DNA of 17,589 bases, taken from contig CAZWLJ010000052.1 in assembly GCA_964634605.1 (NCBI GenBank), positions 1 to 17,589 on the forward strand. Direction: 5' to 3'. The notes beneath the pieces were generated by a model. That model was not told the origin of the DNA, searched no databases, and was given only the letters and a program-made list of their open reading frames with translations. Position 1 is the stretch's first letter. Each line of letters opens with the position of its first letter. Below, one piece after another: positions 7,801 through 15,401 of the stretch. The stretch is from UPXZ01 sp964634605 (GTDB taxonomy: Bacteria > Bacteroidota > Bacteroidia > Bacteroidales > Paludibacteraceae). The position numbers were made by a program, and so were the translations under genes.

Positions 7801-8378
7801 AAGTTGCGGCAAATCATGCATTCGAAGCGTATGCCGGAATGTTGCCGGAAGAGGACCGTATACGATTTGGCAGGGCTGTGGAAAGTTATACACGAAACTG
7901 GAAAAACGAATTCTCAGTCGAAAGAGTTACTCAGGAACTCATTGGCGAGCTGAATACATTCCGCTATCTGCCTGTAAAGAGTATGGTACTGCGAATATTG
8001 CCCGAGGATAGTTTCTGTGATATTCTGATGTGCACGGTTGCTGCCCGTATTGCCCGCACTCCGCTTGTAATCAGCGCTCCCGGCGACGACCAGAGAGTAC
8101 AAACTTTGCGTAAACTATCACCGCAGGATATTACACTGGTTGTACAGTCCGACGATGAATTTATCGACAGAATGGATGACTATTACCGTGTGCGCTGCTG
8201 TTCGGATAAGTTGCCGCTGAGTTACTACAGGCAGGCTGCCCGACTTGGCAAATACATTGCCACTGCCAAACCGCTCACAGAAGGCCGGTTGGAATTGCTT
8301 CACTACCTCAGGGAACAAAGTATCTCGTACGAATACCACCGCTACGGAAGTTACTCGGAAAATGATACCAAACTTTAG
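4863..8378 (+). CDS. putA: Bifunctional proline dehydrogenase / L-glutamate gamma-semialdehyde dehydrogenase
   Basis: This enzyme oxidises proline to glutamate in two steps: FAD-dependent proline dehydrogenase gives pyrroline-5-carboxylate, and an NAD-dependent aldehyde dehydrogenase domain converts the hydrolysed product. The 1171 residues read as: an alpha-helical N-terminal region (1-130); a PRODH barrel (about 140-450) with ISVKLS around Lys178, RLVKGA at Arg293, FEMLEGM (373-379) and the substrate-binding pair Arg415-Arg416 in YLVRR; and an ALDH domain (about 510-970) with PWNFPTAIP (648-656), general base Glu746 in SAETGGKD, catalytic Cys780 in GQKCSA and ELFGP (877-881). About 200 residues follow without a motif I know, like the extra C-terminal domain of longer PutAs. 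There is no ribbon-helix-helix DNA-binding domain, so it should not act as its own repressor. The upstream sequence is A-rich without a Shine-Dalgarno motif. The gene appears monocistronic, ending at a strong hairpin. Confidence 0.96.
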   Translation: MENIKTSEVIEWASSFMSRALNEIREEERKEQNKYAALVQNPNDKVLMTKMLDETSQIRDNRKLAKRIRLLLKEYGTPDFFTSLEKGMLQLFNTVGYHFPSIAVPVFKKYLRDYTSAIIINERPDLLNRHLDERNKQKIGQNVNLLGEVVLGDAEARKRYEHYLEGLKDPRINYISVKLSGIYAQINPLNYETCKKELCELMGNIYQQAMDYPFDEGNGVKTSKFVNLDMEEYKDTELTLDVFKTVLSEPRFKNLSAGIVIQAYLPDARKLQDELLEFGKKRYAEGGAPLKMRLVKGANLAMETIQSSLRGWENPVYDDKIKVDANYLKVLDVALKPENVKAVHVGVASHNFFTIGYAYLLSKKNGIEDYVTFEMLEGMANHLPRVMRSLDKHIILYTPVVNDENFLNAVSYLVRRMDENTGKDNFLTYSFNLKEGSEEWNFLKKQFEDAMAIKDTVSTEPKRKQNRNLAYRAEIQEVFKNEPDTDFDLRENRLWADKIRGKWMKSEKDEPYQIPAQVGEKEYTTNNKKKYFDRSQNGRVLVCEVSTVSAAQMQEVVAIAEADHSGWRKTNLQKRNRILQLSAENIANKRGDLIGCMAAVTGKTFNEGDVEVSEAIDFCRFYPLSMKKFDELKTVRNTPKGIVLVIPPWNFPTAIPVGGVVAGLSTGNTVILKPATVAFPVAWEFAQCFWDAGVPKDALQVICPEGYDALNYLTSHSSISHIIMTGGTDTAFKLLENNPTCPLSAETGGKDAIILTASGDRDHAILNVVKSAFGNAGQKCSACSLLIVEKSVYDDPDFKVKLKDATESMHTGSAWNGGNLVGPMVTNTNEKLLQAIDKLEEGESWLVAPEFLDADRYILKPCVKWGVKPGNFTFENELFGPLLAVVCMDDLKHGIEIVNSSEYGLTSGLQSLDEAERALWKATLEAGNLYINRGVTGAIVQRQPFGGMKRSAFGGGIKAGSENYVSCFVNFEETGNSEQEVAANHAFEAYAGMLPEEDRIRFGRAVESYTRNWKNEFSVERVTQELIGELNTFRYLPVKSMVLRILPEDSFCDILMCTVAARIARTPLVISAPGDDQRVQTLRKLSPQDITLVVQSDDEFIDRMDDYYRVRCCSDKLPLSYYRQAARLGKYIATAKPLTEGRLELLHYLREQSISYEYHRYGSYSENDTKL

Positions 8379-8408
8379 CAATATCGAGCCGGATTTTACA
8401 TCCTGAAT

Positions 8409-8455
8409 AAAATGAACAGAGGAATCTGCAACTTGCAGATTCCTCAGTTCATTTT
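8409..8455. terminator. Bidirectional terminator between putA and ubiE/menG
   Basis: A 23-base arm (8409-8431) pairs with 8433-8455 with a single A-A mismatch. Because of its A-rich left end and T-rich right end, the hairpin reads as an intrinsic terminator on both strands. It lies 31 nt after the putA stop and 23 nt after the ubiE stop, exactly where convergent genes need one. Confidence 0.85.
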
Positions 8456-8477
8456 ATGATTATCACCTTGCGGGAGA

Positions 8478-9212
8478 TTATTCTTTTTCGAGGAGGTAAA
8501 GACTGCATACTCCCAGAAAGAATGTTTTGTGTTTCAGGCTTTTGAATCCGTTTCTTTTCAGAATGGCAATCATCTCTTTTCCCTGTGGAAACGCTTTCAT
8601 CGAATTTGTCAGGTATTTGTATGCCAGCGGGTCGTTCGAAAATGTTTTCACGGCAAGCGGAATAAGGGTTTTGGTATAAAGCAGATAACCTTGTTTGATA
8701 ACCGGCGTTCGTGGTTCGCTCATTTCGAGGATTACAAATTTACCCTGAGGCTTCAGTACGCGGTGAACTTCACGGATGCTTTCTTCCAGTTTGTCGAAAT
8801 TACGTATGCCGAACGAAGTGGTGACAGCGTCGAACGATTCGTTGTCAAAACTCATACTACTCACATCTTCATGCCGGAGTGTGATTTTTTCGTTCAGATG
8901 CACCGCGTTAATTTTCATTCTTCCCACTTCCATCATTCCTTCCGAAATGTCAATACCGGTTACATGCACGGGATTGAGCAACCGGCAGGCTTTGATGCAA
9001 ATATCGGCTGTGCCGCAGGCAAGGTCGAGGATCTGATTGTGATTGTAGGGCTCCAGTGTTTTAAGCGCCCGGTCTCTCCATTTGTGGGCAAGTCCCATAC
9101 TCATAATGTCGTTGAACTTGTCGTATTTACGCGAAATGGAATTAAACATCCGGTAAAGTTGCGTTGTCTTGTCTTCACCGGTGTTGTAGGGTGTTACGTC
9201 TTTAATATTCAT
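8478..9212 (-). CDS. menG: Demethylmenaquinone methyltransferase (UbiE/MenG family)
   Basis: This SAM-dependent methyltransferase performs the last step of menaquinone synthesis, methylating demethylmenaquinone; in organisms with ubiquinone the same family also acts in that pathway. The 244 residues match the usual family length of 230-250. Visible signatures are the N-terminal YDKFNDIMSMGLAHKWRDRA segment (about 30-49), SAM-binding motif I LDLACGTAD (62-70), and TSFGIRNF with the following EVHRVLKPQGKFVILEMSEP block. The C-terminal part ends FLGVCSLYLLEKE. As Bacteroidota generally use menaquinone, the MenG role is inferred rather than shown. The gene lies 141 nt downstream of lgt on the same strand, but an AT hairpin after lgt and a TAGTTTTG -7 box (9291-9298) suggest its own promoter. 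The ATG at 9212 is the only start giving the conserved N-terminus. Confidence 0.93.
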   Translation of the reverse strand: MNIKDVTPYNTGEDKTTQLYRMFNSISRKYDKFNDIMSMGLAHKWRDRALKTLEPYNHNQILDLACGTADICIKACRLLNPVHVTGIDISEGMMEVGRMKINAVHLNEKITLRHEDVSSMSFDNESFDAVTTSFGIRNFDKLEESIREVHRVLKPQGKFVILEMSEPRTPVIKQGYLLYTKTLIPLAVKTFSNDPLAYKYLTNSMKAFPQGKEMIAILKRNGFKSLKHKTFFLGVCSLYLLEKE

Positions 9213-9256
9213 AGAAATTGTAAACTAAAAAAAAAGGTTTCAGGTTAGATATTGAA

Positions 9257-9306
9257 AGGAAAATACATTTTCCTATATAAGATTCTCCAGCAAAACTAAA
9301 TCTTAT
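9257..9306. promoter_or_regulatory. Two palindromes in the ubiE/menG upstream region
   Basis: AGGAAAAT and ATTTTCCT are separated by AC (9257-9274). Next to them ATAAGATT (9277-9284) and AATCTTAT (9299-9306) flank a 14-nt loop. The loop contains the candidate -7 box. Both could be operators or leader hairpins of ubiE/menG; the high AT content raises the chance of coincidence. Confidence 0.35.
9291..9298 (-). promoter_or_regulatory. Candidate -7 promoter box of ubiE/menG
   Basis: It reads TAGTTTTG on the minus strand, a full match to TAnnTTTG, placing transcription start near 9284 and giving a leader of about 70 nt. No TTG is found at 19-20 nt upstream, so only half of the promoter is supported. 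Confidence 0.4.
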
Positions 9307-9319
9307 TCTGACTAAATAG

Positions 9320-9346
9320 TATAAAAAAATTCGGAATTTTTTTATA
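9320..9346 (-). terminator. AT-only hairpin after lgt
   Basis: A perfect 12-bp stem, TATAAAAAAATT paired with AATTTTTTTATA, encloses a 3-nt loop (CGG in plus orientation). It lies 8 nt past the lgt stop codon, and its T-run follows the loop on the minus strand. The stem has no GC pairs, so termination strength is uncertain. Confidence 0.5.
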
Positions 9347-9353
9347 AAGATAA

Positions 9354-10259
9354 TTATTTTTGTTTTTTACGTTTCGGCTGACGAATTTTTTCAGTTACTA
9401 CAGGTACTTCATCGGGCTGAATGTGTTTCTTGCTATAGAAGAATATTAAATAAAGTGCCCATAAAATGAATGGAATGCTGAGTACTTGTCCCATATTCAA
9501 CCACATGCCACTTTCAAAAGCCTCCTGATCCAGCTTGATAAATTCAAGCAGGAAACGGGTGCCGAAAATTCCGAGGAGGAATACACCAAAAATCATTCCA
9601 ACTTTCTTGTAAGATTGTTTTTTCCAGTACATCCACCACGTAACAGCAAAGGTTACAAAGCAATACAACATTTCATAAATTTGTGTCGGATGCATGGGCA
9701 CGGTCTGTCCGTCGCGAACAAAAATGAATCCCCATGGAAGTGAAGTGGCGCTGCCGTATATTTCAGAATTCATCAGATTTCCCAGCCGGATACAGGCTCC
9801 GGTAATAGCCACACCGATGACCAGCCGGTCGAATCCCCAGATGAATCCTTTTCGGGTCACTTTTTTATTGTAGTAATACATGGCAATGATGATTCCGATG
9901 GCGCCGCCATGACTAGCCAGGCCTCCCTGCCAGATATAAAGCAGTTCCCACGGCTTAGCCAGGTAAGGATTGCCGTATTTGAAAGTGATTCCCAGGATTT
10001 CCACCGGTTTTGCCAGCAGGTGCCATTCATAGAAGAAACAGTGTCCGAGTCGTGCGCCGACAATGGCACCAATGACCACGTAGAGAAATTGTTTGTCAAT
10101 CCACGAATCCGGCAATTTTTCGTTTTTGTAAAGTTTGCTCACAATCAGTAAGCAAAGAAAAATACCCAAAGCCCACAGAGCTCCGTACCAGCGTACAGTT
10201 AACGGGCCTATTGAAATTAATTCCGGATTAACATTCCAGGTAATGTAGTTTAGTATCAT
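9354..10259 (-). CDS. lgt: Prolipoprotein diacylglyceryl transferase
   Basis: This inner-membrane enzyme transfers diacylglycerol from phosphatidylglycerol to the lipobox cysteine of prolipoproteins, the first step of lipoprotein maturation. The 301-residue protein has about seven hydrophobic segments. Conserved residues line up with the E. coli enzyme: His117 in ASHGGAIG, then the Lgt signature (154-169) with Arg158, Asn161 and Glu166 in RLGNLMNSEIYG. The N-terminus carries the typical RWYGALWALGI start of the first membrane segments. A basic tail (KIRQPKRKKQK) ends the protein. It sits 165 nt downstream of secA on the same strand, the gap being filled by short tandem repeats, and 141 nt upstream of ubiE/menG. 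No promoter consensus was seen in the gap, so it may depend on secA transcription. Confidence 0.95.
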   Translation of the reverse strand: MILNYITWNVNPELISIGPLTVRWYGALWALGIFLCLLIVSKLYKNEKLPDSWIDKQFLYVVIGAIVGARLGHCFFYEWHLLAKPVEILGITFKYGNPYLAKPWELLYIWQGGLASHGGAIGIIIAMYYYNKKVTRKGFIWGFDRLVIGVAITGACIRLGNLMNSEIYGSATSLPWGFIFVRDGQTVPMHPTQIYEMLYCFVTFAVTWWMYWKKQSYKKVGMIFGVFLLGIFGTRFLLEFIKLDQEAFESGMWLNMGQVLSIPFILWALYLIFFYSKKHIQPDEVPVVTEKIRQPKRKKQK

Positions 10260-10289
10260 TTTATACAGACTTATTTAACTCGGTGACAA

Positions 10290-10317
10290 GTGATTAGTGA
10301 TTGGTGATTAGTGATTG
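10290..10317. repeat. Tandem heptamer repeat GTGATTA/GTGATTG (4 units)
   Basis: Four 7-nt units run in perfect register: GTGATTA, GTGATTG, GTGATTA, GTGATTG. They can also be read as two copies of a 14-nt unit. The run lies 31 nt upstream of the lgt start, in the secA-lgt gap. Confidence 0.9.
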
Positions 10318-10422
10318 GAACTCAGAAATTTGAACTCAATTCTCAAAACTCAATTCTAAAACTCAATTCTAAAACTCAATTCTCAATACTTCAAACTTCA
10401 AACTTCAAACTTCAAACTTCAA
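10318..10422. repeat. Degenerate heptamer array between secA and lgt
   Basis: The core ACTCAATTCT occurs at 10334, 10348, 10361 and 10374, spaced 14, 13 and 13 nt. Five perfect ACTTCAA heptamers follow at 10388-10422, ending 3 nt before the secA stop codon. On the minus strand the first part reads as TGAGTTT/TGAGTTC-type heptamers with a few 6-nt slips, the same family as the array at 17331-17449. Confidence 0.88.
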
Positions 10423-10424
10423 AC

Positions 10425-13400
10425 CTACGCTCCGTGACAGTTTTTATATTTTTTACCGCTTCCGCAGGGACATGGATCGTTTCGTCCCACTTTTTTCTCC
10501 ACGCGAATGGGTTCGGGCTTTTGTTGTTCTCGGGTGTCCTGCCGGGTTGGGTCGTTGCTTGCCGAACTGCTTCTTGAGGCGACCTCGTCTTTCTGAGTCC
10601 GGTACCTGCTGTAGTCCGACCGGCGTTGCTGTTCGCCCTGACGCACTTCTTTCGGGTCGCGTGTGGGAATTTGTCCGCGCATCAGTATGGAAAGCACCTT
10701 GCGGTTGATGCTCGTTACCATTTCCTTGAACAGTCCGAACGACTCGAGTTTGTAAATCAGCAGCGGATCTTTCTGCTCGTAGCTCGCGTTCTGTACTGAC
10801 TGGCGAAGTTCATCAAGCTGACGAAGGTGTTCTTTCCACTCATCGTCGATAACATAAAGCATTGTCTGTTTTTCAAAATCTTTGATGACTTCACGTCCTT
10901 CGTTGTTATAGGCGGTTTTCAGATTGGAAGTGATGTTGAAAACCCGTTTTCCATCGGTTATCGGGATTAAAATACTTTCAAACTGATCGCCTTTTGTTTC
11001 ATAAATGTCTTTGATTACAGGGTAAGCGATAGATGCCATTTTTTCGGTTTTCCGCTTGAAAGTCATTCGGGCTTCATCCACTACTTTTTCGGTCAGGTCT
11101 TTCATTCGGGTGCTTTTGAATTCGTCCTCGTCTACCGGCGAATCCATGGCGTACACTTTCATCAGATCCAGGTTGAATCCTTCGTAGTCGTCATTGCTCT
11201 TGGCTGTTTCGATAATGGTTTCTGCACCATCGAAAATCATATTTGAAATATCCACACCGATACGTTCGCCAATCAGGGCATGACGGCGTTTGCCGTAAAT
11301 GACTTCACGCTGTGCATTCATCACGTCGTCGTATTCGAGCAGTCGCTTACGTATTCCGAAGTTATTTTCCTCCACTTTTTTCTGAGCCCGTTCAATGGAC
11401 TTCGATATCATGCTGTGTTCTATCACTTCACCTTCCTTGAATCCCATCCGGTCCATCATTCCTGAAATTCTTTCCGAACCAAACAAACGCATCAGATCGT
11501 CTTCGAGCGATACGAAGAATACGGATGAACCCGGGTCGCCCTGACGTCCGGCACGACCGCGCAACTGCCTGTCGACACGCCGGCTCTCATGACGTTCGGT
11601 ACCGACGATTGCCAAACCACCTGCGTTTTTCACTTCGGTAGTGAGTTTGATGTCGGTACCACGACCGGCCATGTTTGTAGCAATGGTTACCGTGCCTTTT
11701 CGTCCGGCTTCAGCCACGATGTCAGCTTCGCGCTGGTGGAGCTTGGCATTCAGTACGTTGTGTTTTATGCCACGTCCGGTAAGCATTCGGCTGAGCAATT
11801 CCGAGATTTCCACCGAAGTAGTCCCTACCAGAACAGGTCTTCCGGCATTGACCAGCGCTACAACTTCCTCGATGACAGCCTGATATTTTTCTCTTTTAGT
11901 GCGATATACACGGTCTTCCATGTCGTTGCGGGATATTGGGCGGTTTGTGGGGATTACCACTACATCGAGTTTATAGATATTCCACAACTCGCCGGCTTCT
12001 GTTTCGGCAGTACCGGTCATACCTGACAACTTGTGGTACATACGGAAGTAATTCTGGAGCGTGATAGTGGCAAAAGTTTGTGTCGCAGCTTCCACTTTCA
12101 CACCTTCCTTGGCTTCGATTGCCTGGTGGAGTCCGTCGGAATATCGACGTCCCTCCATGATACGACCCGTTTGCTCGTCAACGATCTTTACCTGGTTGTC
12201 AATTACCACGTATTCCACGTCGCGTTCGAACAGCGTGTAAGCTTTCAGCAACTGATTGATGGTGTGAACCCGTTCGGATTTGACGGAATAATTTTGGAGT
12301 ATGTCGTCTTTTCTGGCTTGTTTTTCTTCTTTTGTGAGGCTGGTGTTTTTTTCCAGTTCGGCTATTTCATCGCCTACATTCGGCAAAACGAAGAGCAGCG
12401 GATCGTCCGAATTACCGGTGATTAAGTCAATTCCCTTGTCGGTCATTTCAATGGAATTGTTTTTTTCGTCGATGACAAAGTAGAGCGGGTCAGTGGCCTC
12501 GGGCATCCGTCTGTTGTTTTGTTCCATGTAGATTTCTTCGGTCTTCAGCATGGCGGATTTCACACCCTGTTCGCTCATGTATTTGATCAGAGGCTTGTTT
12601 TTGGGCATCCCTTTGTACGAACGGAAAAGTGCCAGCGTACCTTCTTCACGCACTTTCTCGTCGTCCGATTTCATCAGGTTACGTGCATCGGCCAGGTATT
12701 TTGTAGCGAGCTGGCGTTGTGCATTCACCAGTTTTTCCACCTTCGGTCTGAGTTCGTCAAATAGCTGGTCTTCGCCTTTTGGGATGGGACCCGAAATAAT
12801 GAGTGGCGTACGTGCATCGTCAATCAGCACAGAGTCAACCTCATCCACAATGGCATAGTTATGTGAGCGTTGCACCAGGTCCAGCGGACTTGTGGCCATA
12901 TTGTCGCGCAGGTAGTCGAAACCGAACTCGTTGTTTGTACCGAAGGTAATGTCGGCCAGATATGCCTGGCGTCGTTCTTCGGAGTTGGGGCGGTGCTTGT
13001 CAATGCAGTCCACCGAAAGCCCGTGGAACATATAAAGTGGTCCCATCCATTCCGAGTCACGTTTTGAAAGGTAATCGTTCACAGTAACTACATGTACGCC
13101 TCTGTGAGTGAGTCCGTTGAGGAAAACCGGAAGAGTGGCTACCAGCGTTTTACCTTCACCGGTTGCCATTTCGGCTATTTTTCCGCTGTGTAAAACCACG
13201 CCACCGAACAATTGTACATCGTAGTGTACCATGTCCCATTTGATCAGGTTACCACCCGCCATCCATTCGTTTTTGTAAATGGCTTTATCACCTTCAATTC
13301 TTACAAAATCATATCTGGCAGCCAGATTCCGGTCGAAGTCGCTGGCTGTTACCATCACTTCGCTGTTTTCATTCAGGCGGCGTGCCGTGTCCTTCATGAT

Positions 13401-13736
13401 GGCGAAGGCTTCGGGCAGAATTTCTTCGAGAACTTTTTCGATTTTTGCGGTGATTTCTTTCTCTATTTTATCAACTTCGTTGTAAATTTTCTCGCGGAGA
13501 TGCAGTTCAGTGTCCTCGATACTCGCTTTCAGTTCGGCAATACGGGCATTCTCAGAAGCTATTTCATCCTGAATTTTTGCTTTCAGCAGTTCGGTTCGCG
13601 CTCTTAATTCATCGTTGTTGAGTAATTTGATATTTTCATATACAGCTTTAATTTTTTCAACTTCGGGCGATATTTCTCTCATATCGCGCTGGGCTTTGTT
13701 TCCCACTATTTTTTTTAGAAAATCACTTATTCCCAT
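10425..13736 (-). CDS. secA: Preprotein translocase ATPase SecA
   Basis: SecA is the motor ATPase that binds preproteins and drives them through SecYEG. At 1103 residues it is about 200 longer than E. coli SecA, as is usual in Bacteroidota. Much of the extra length lies in a charged, probably coiled-coil insertion near the N-terminus (about 50-110). Walker A is TGEGKT (192-197), the DEAD-type Walker B is DEVD (298-301) followed by DDARTPLIISGP, and the second helicase half shows NMAGRGTDIKL and GRAGRQGDPG. The preprotein cross-linking domain contains FDYLRDNM-adjacent sequence and the long 310-560 segment. The tail has a polar linker and ends in a zinc motif with Cys1089, Cys1091, Cys1100 and His1101 (DPCPCGSGKKYKNCH), used for SecB and lipid contacts in other bacteria. 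A TATCTTTG box at 13874-13881 is the likely promoter. Confidence 0.97.
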   Translation of the reverse strand: MGISDFLKKIVGNKAQRDMREISPEVEKIKAVYENIKLLNNDELRARTELLKAKIQDEIASENARIAELKASIEDTELHLREKIYNEVDKIEKEITAKIEKVLEEILPEAFAIMKDTARRLNENSEVMVTASDFDRNLAARYDFVRIEGDKAIYKNEWMAGGNLIKWDMVHYDVQLFGGVVLHSGKIAEMATGEGKTLVATLPVFLNGLTHRGVHVVTVNDYLSKRDSEWMGPLYMFHGLSVDCIDKHRPNSEERRQAYLADITFGTNNEFGFDYLRDNMATSPLDLVQRSHNYAIVDEVDSVLIDDARTPLIISGPIPKGEDQLFDELRPKVEKLVNAQRQLATKYLADARNLMKSDDEKVREEGTLALFRSYKGMPKNKPLIKYMSEQGVKSAMLKTEEIYMEQNNRRMPEATDPLYFVIDEKNNSIEMTDKGIDLITGNSDDPLLFVLPNVGDEIAELEKNTSLTKEEKQARKDDILQNYSVKSERVHTINQLLKAYTLFERDVEYVVIDNQVKIVDEQTGRIMEGRRYSDGLHQAIEAKEGVKVEAATQTFATITLQNYFRMYHKLSGMTGTAETEAGELWNIYKLDVVVIPTNRPISRNDMEDRVYRTKREKYQAVIEEVVALVNAGRPVLVGTTSVEISELLSRMLTGRGIKHNVLNAKLHQREADIVAEAGRKGTVTIATNMAGRGTDIKLTTEVKNAGGLAIVGTERHESRRVDRQLRGRAGRQGDPGSSVFFVSLEDDLMRLFGSERISGMMDRMGFKEGEVIEHSMISKSIERAQKKVEENNFGIRKRLLEYDDVMNAQREVIYGKRRHALIGERIGVDISNMIFDGAETIIETAKSNDDYEGFNLDLMKVYAMDSPVDEDEFKSTRMKDLTEKVVDEARMTFKRKTEKMASIAYPVIKDIYETKGDQFESILIPITDGKRVFNITSNLKTAYNNEGREVIKDFEKQTMLYVIDDEWKEHLRQLDELRQSVQNASYEQKDPLLIYKLESFGLFKEMVTSINRKVLSILMRGQIPTRDPKEVRQGEQQRRSDYSRYRTQKDEVASRSSSASNDPTRQDTREQQKPEPIRVEKKVGRNDPCPCGSGKKYKNCHGA

Positions 13737-13759
13737 GTTATATCTGATTGTTTTTGTTG

Positions 13760-13787
13760 TTTCAGCTTACTGTGACAACAGCTGAAA
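13760..13787 (-). promoter_or_regulatory. Hairpin in the secA 5' leader
   Basis: TTTCAGCT (13760-13767) and AGCTGAAA (13780-13787) form a perfect 8-bp stem around a 12-nt loop, ending 24 nt before the secA ATG. Its position suits translational control or a protein-binding site, but no upstream SecM-like gene is present, so the role is open. Confidence 0.4.
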
Positions 13788-13873
13788 TATTCATTGTATT
13801 TATTTTTCTGATTTGATAATCATTTGGTTAACTAAATGAAATCGGATGTATGTCCGGATTTTAAAAATTCATG

Positions 13874-13881
13874 CAAAGATA
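13874..13881 (-). promoter_or_regulatory. Candidate -7 promoter box of secA
   Basis: On the minus strand it reads TATCTTTG followed by CA, identical to the rnpB -7 box in this window. There is no TTG at 19-20 nt upstream. Transcription would begin near 13868, leaving a leader of about 130 nt. Confidence 0.5.
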
Positions 13882-14026
13882 GTATTTTTTTGGCAGTTTA
13901 TAGCAGTGTGAGTTTTAATTCATTATATGTAATGATGCTGGCGGGTGTTTTGTAGGTTTCGGTTGGGTAAACAGGTCAAATCCTGTATTCAAATACGACA
14001 GTGAGATTCCGGAAAGAATGCAGATG
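13882..14026. other. Intergenic sequence between the YihY-family gene and the secA promoter
   Basis: No gene is seen here. A short ACAGG/CCTGT inverted repeat near 13970-13985 lacks a T-run on the minus strand and is a poor terminator for the upstream membrane-protein gene. Taken with 13737-13881, the secA upstream gap is 290 nt. Confidence 0.4.
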
Positions 14027-15349
14027 CTACAAATCTTTCAGCAGAATGTCGTCATGCATCTGATCCGATTCTTCCTGTATTCCCATCATTTTTTGCCAGA
14101 AAGCATCCATTTCCTCATTTTTTGATTCCAGAAAAAGTTCAGAACCTTGCATGTCGAGTTTCGTATACATGGTTTTCAGCGTGAGCTGATTGATGTCGAT
14201 TGCCGGTAAATATGCCTTAATGCCTTTACCGGTTTCGGTACCGGCCACAATATGCGATTCGGTCAGGTCGGTCAGTATGCCGTTGAGCAGGCGGATTGGT
14301 AATTTGTACTGACTAACGATTTGCTCTTCAGTCATTGGCGGCTCGTTTGCCTCAAAACGCTTCACGATAACGTAGGCAACAAAAAGTGTAAGGCTTCTTT
14401 TGTAGCGGTTGCTTATATTGTCGGTATCAACCTCGTAATCGAAGTGACGAAGATTCTGCGAAACATATGAGATTTCGGCACCAATCAGAAAAATAAGACA
14501 GGAAATGTTCAGCCAGATGAGCAGGAGCGGTATGGCAGCAAATCCTCCGTATATGGCGTTGTAGCGAGTCAGGTTTACCTGTCCGCTTACATACAATCCC
14601 TGGAAAATCTGAAAGACGATGCCGGTAATCATTCCCGCTATAAGTGCGTTGAGAAAACGGACTTTTGTGTTCGGTACAATCAGGAAAATCAGAGTAAACA
14701 ACAGGCCGCTGGTGAGGTATGGTATGGTCGAAATCAGAAATTTCATTACCGGAGTGAATATCTGAAAGAGAAATGTATCTTTCAGTATGGTATTCACATA
14801 AATAGAAAAACCGCTGCTTATGGCCATCAGAATGGGGAAAATAAGCAAACCTGAAAAATAAAGCGTAAATTGCTTGAGAATGGAACGTGATTTTTGTACC
14901 TGCCAGATATTGTTCAGGGCAGTTTCGATCTGAGCAAACAGGTTATAAACCGAATAAACAAGTATTCCAAATCCAATGCCGATGAACAATCCGCCGCTCA
15001 TCGAATCGAGGTATTTTCTTACAAATTCCATGATAGTCGGAATCAGATTTGCCTGCGCGGCAAATGTATCCTGCAGGGCTGCTTCGATGGTGGTTTCAAT
15101 ACCGAAACCTTTGGCAATAGCCGAAATGAGCGCAATGAGCGGTACGATGGCAAACGAAATGGAGTAGGTGAGTGCGGCTGCACGGATACCCAGTTTATGC
15201 CTTGTAAACCCTCTTATTGATAGGTAGATGGTTTTGATAATGTTGTAAAATATCCGACGGGTTCTGGAAAGTTCGTTGCCGGTTATTCTCCAAATATCGA
15301 AGCTCACGAAATGGAATGCAAACTTAATCCAATCAGTCAGTTTTTTCAT
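14027..15349 (-). CDS. YihY/BrkB-family inner-membrane protein
   Basis: This is a 440-residue member of the YihY/UPF0761 (BrkB) family. Members were once called ribonuclease BN by mistake; the actual function is unclear, and a transport role has been proposed. About six hydrophobic segments lie between residues 50 and 310, with family-typical sequence GIRAAALTYSISFAIVPL near the first segment, LLLIWLNISCLIFLIGAEIS near the last, and YNAIYGGFAAIPL between. A soluble C-terminal part of roughly 120 residues follows, with a winged-helix-like segment (PMTEEQIVSQYKLP, then LTDLTESHIV) common in the longer family members. I chose the ATG at 15349 because the only upstream in-frame option is a TTG at 15385. 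The gene follows rnpB on the same strand by about 100 nt. No consensus promoter was found, so it may be read from its own weak promoter or past the rnpB terminator. Confidence 0.85.
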   Translation of the reverse strand: MKKLTDWIKFAFHFVSFDIWRITGNELSRTRRIFYNIIKTIYLSIRGFTRHKLGIRAAALTYSISFAIVPLIALISAIAKGFGIETTIEAALQDTFAAQANLIPTIMEFVRKYLDSMSGGLFIGIGFGILVYSVYNLFAQIETALNNIWQVQKSRSILKQFTLYFSGLLIFPILMAISSGFSIYVNTILKDTFLFQIFTPVMKFLISTIPYLTSGLLFTLIFLIVPNTKVRFLNALIAGMITGIVFQIFQGLYVSGQVNLTRYNAIYGGFAAIPLLLIWLNISCLIFLIGAEISYVSQNLRHFDYEVDTDNISNRYKRSLTLFVAYVIVKRFEANEPPMTEEQIVSQYKLPIRLLNGILTDLTESHIVAGTETGKGIKAYLPAIDINQLTLKTMYTKLDMQGSELFLESKNEEMDAFWQKMMGIQEESDQMHDDILLKDL

Positions 15350-15401
15350 CTGATGCACTTTTTTAAGGTCGGATATCAGAAGCAAGATATCTGACAGGGA
15401 A

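Noticed and set aside
10425..13736. Many plus-strand open frames of 60-145 codons within secA
   Set aside because: All are antisense to conserved SecA domains and show no independent features.
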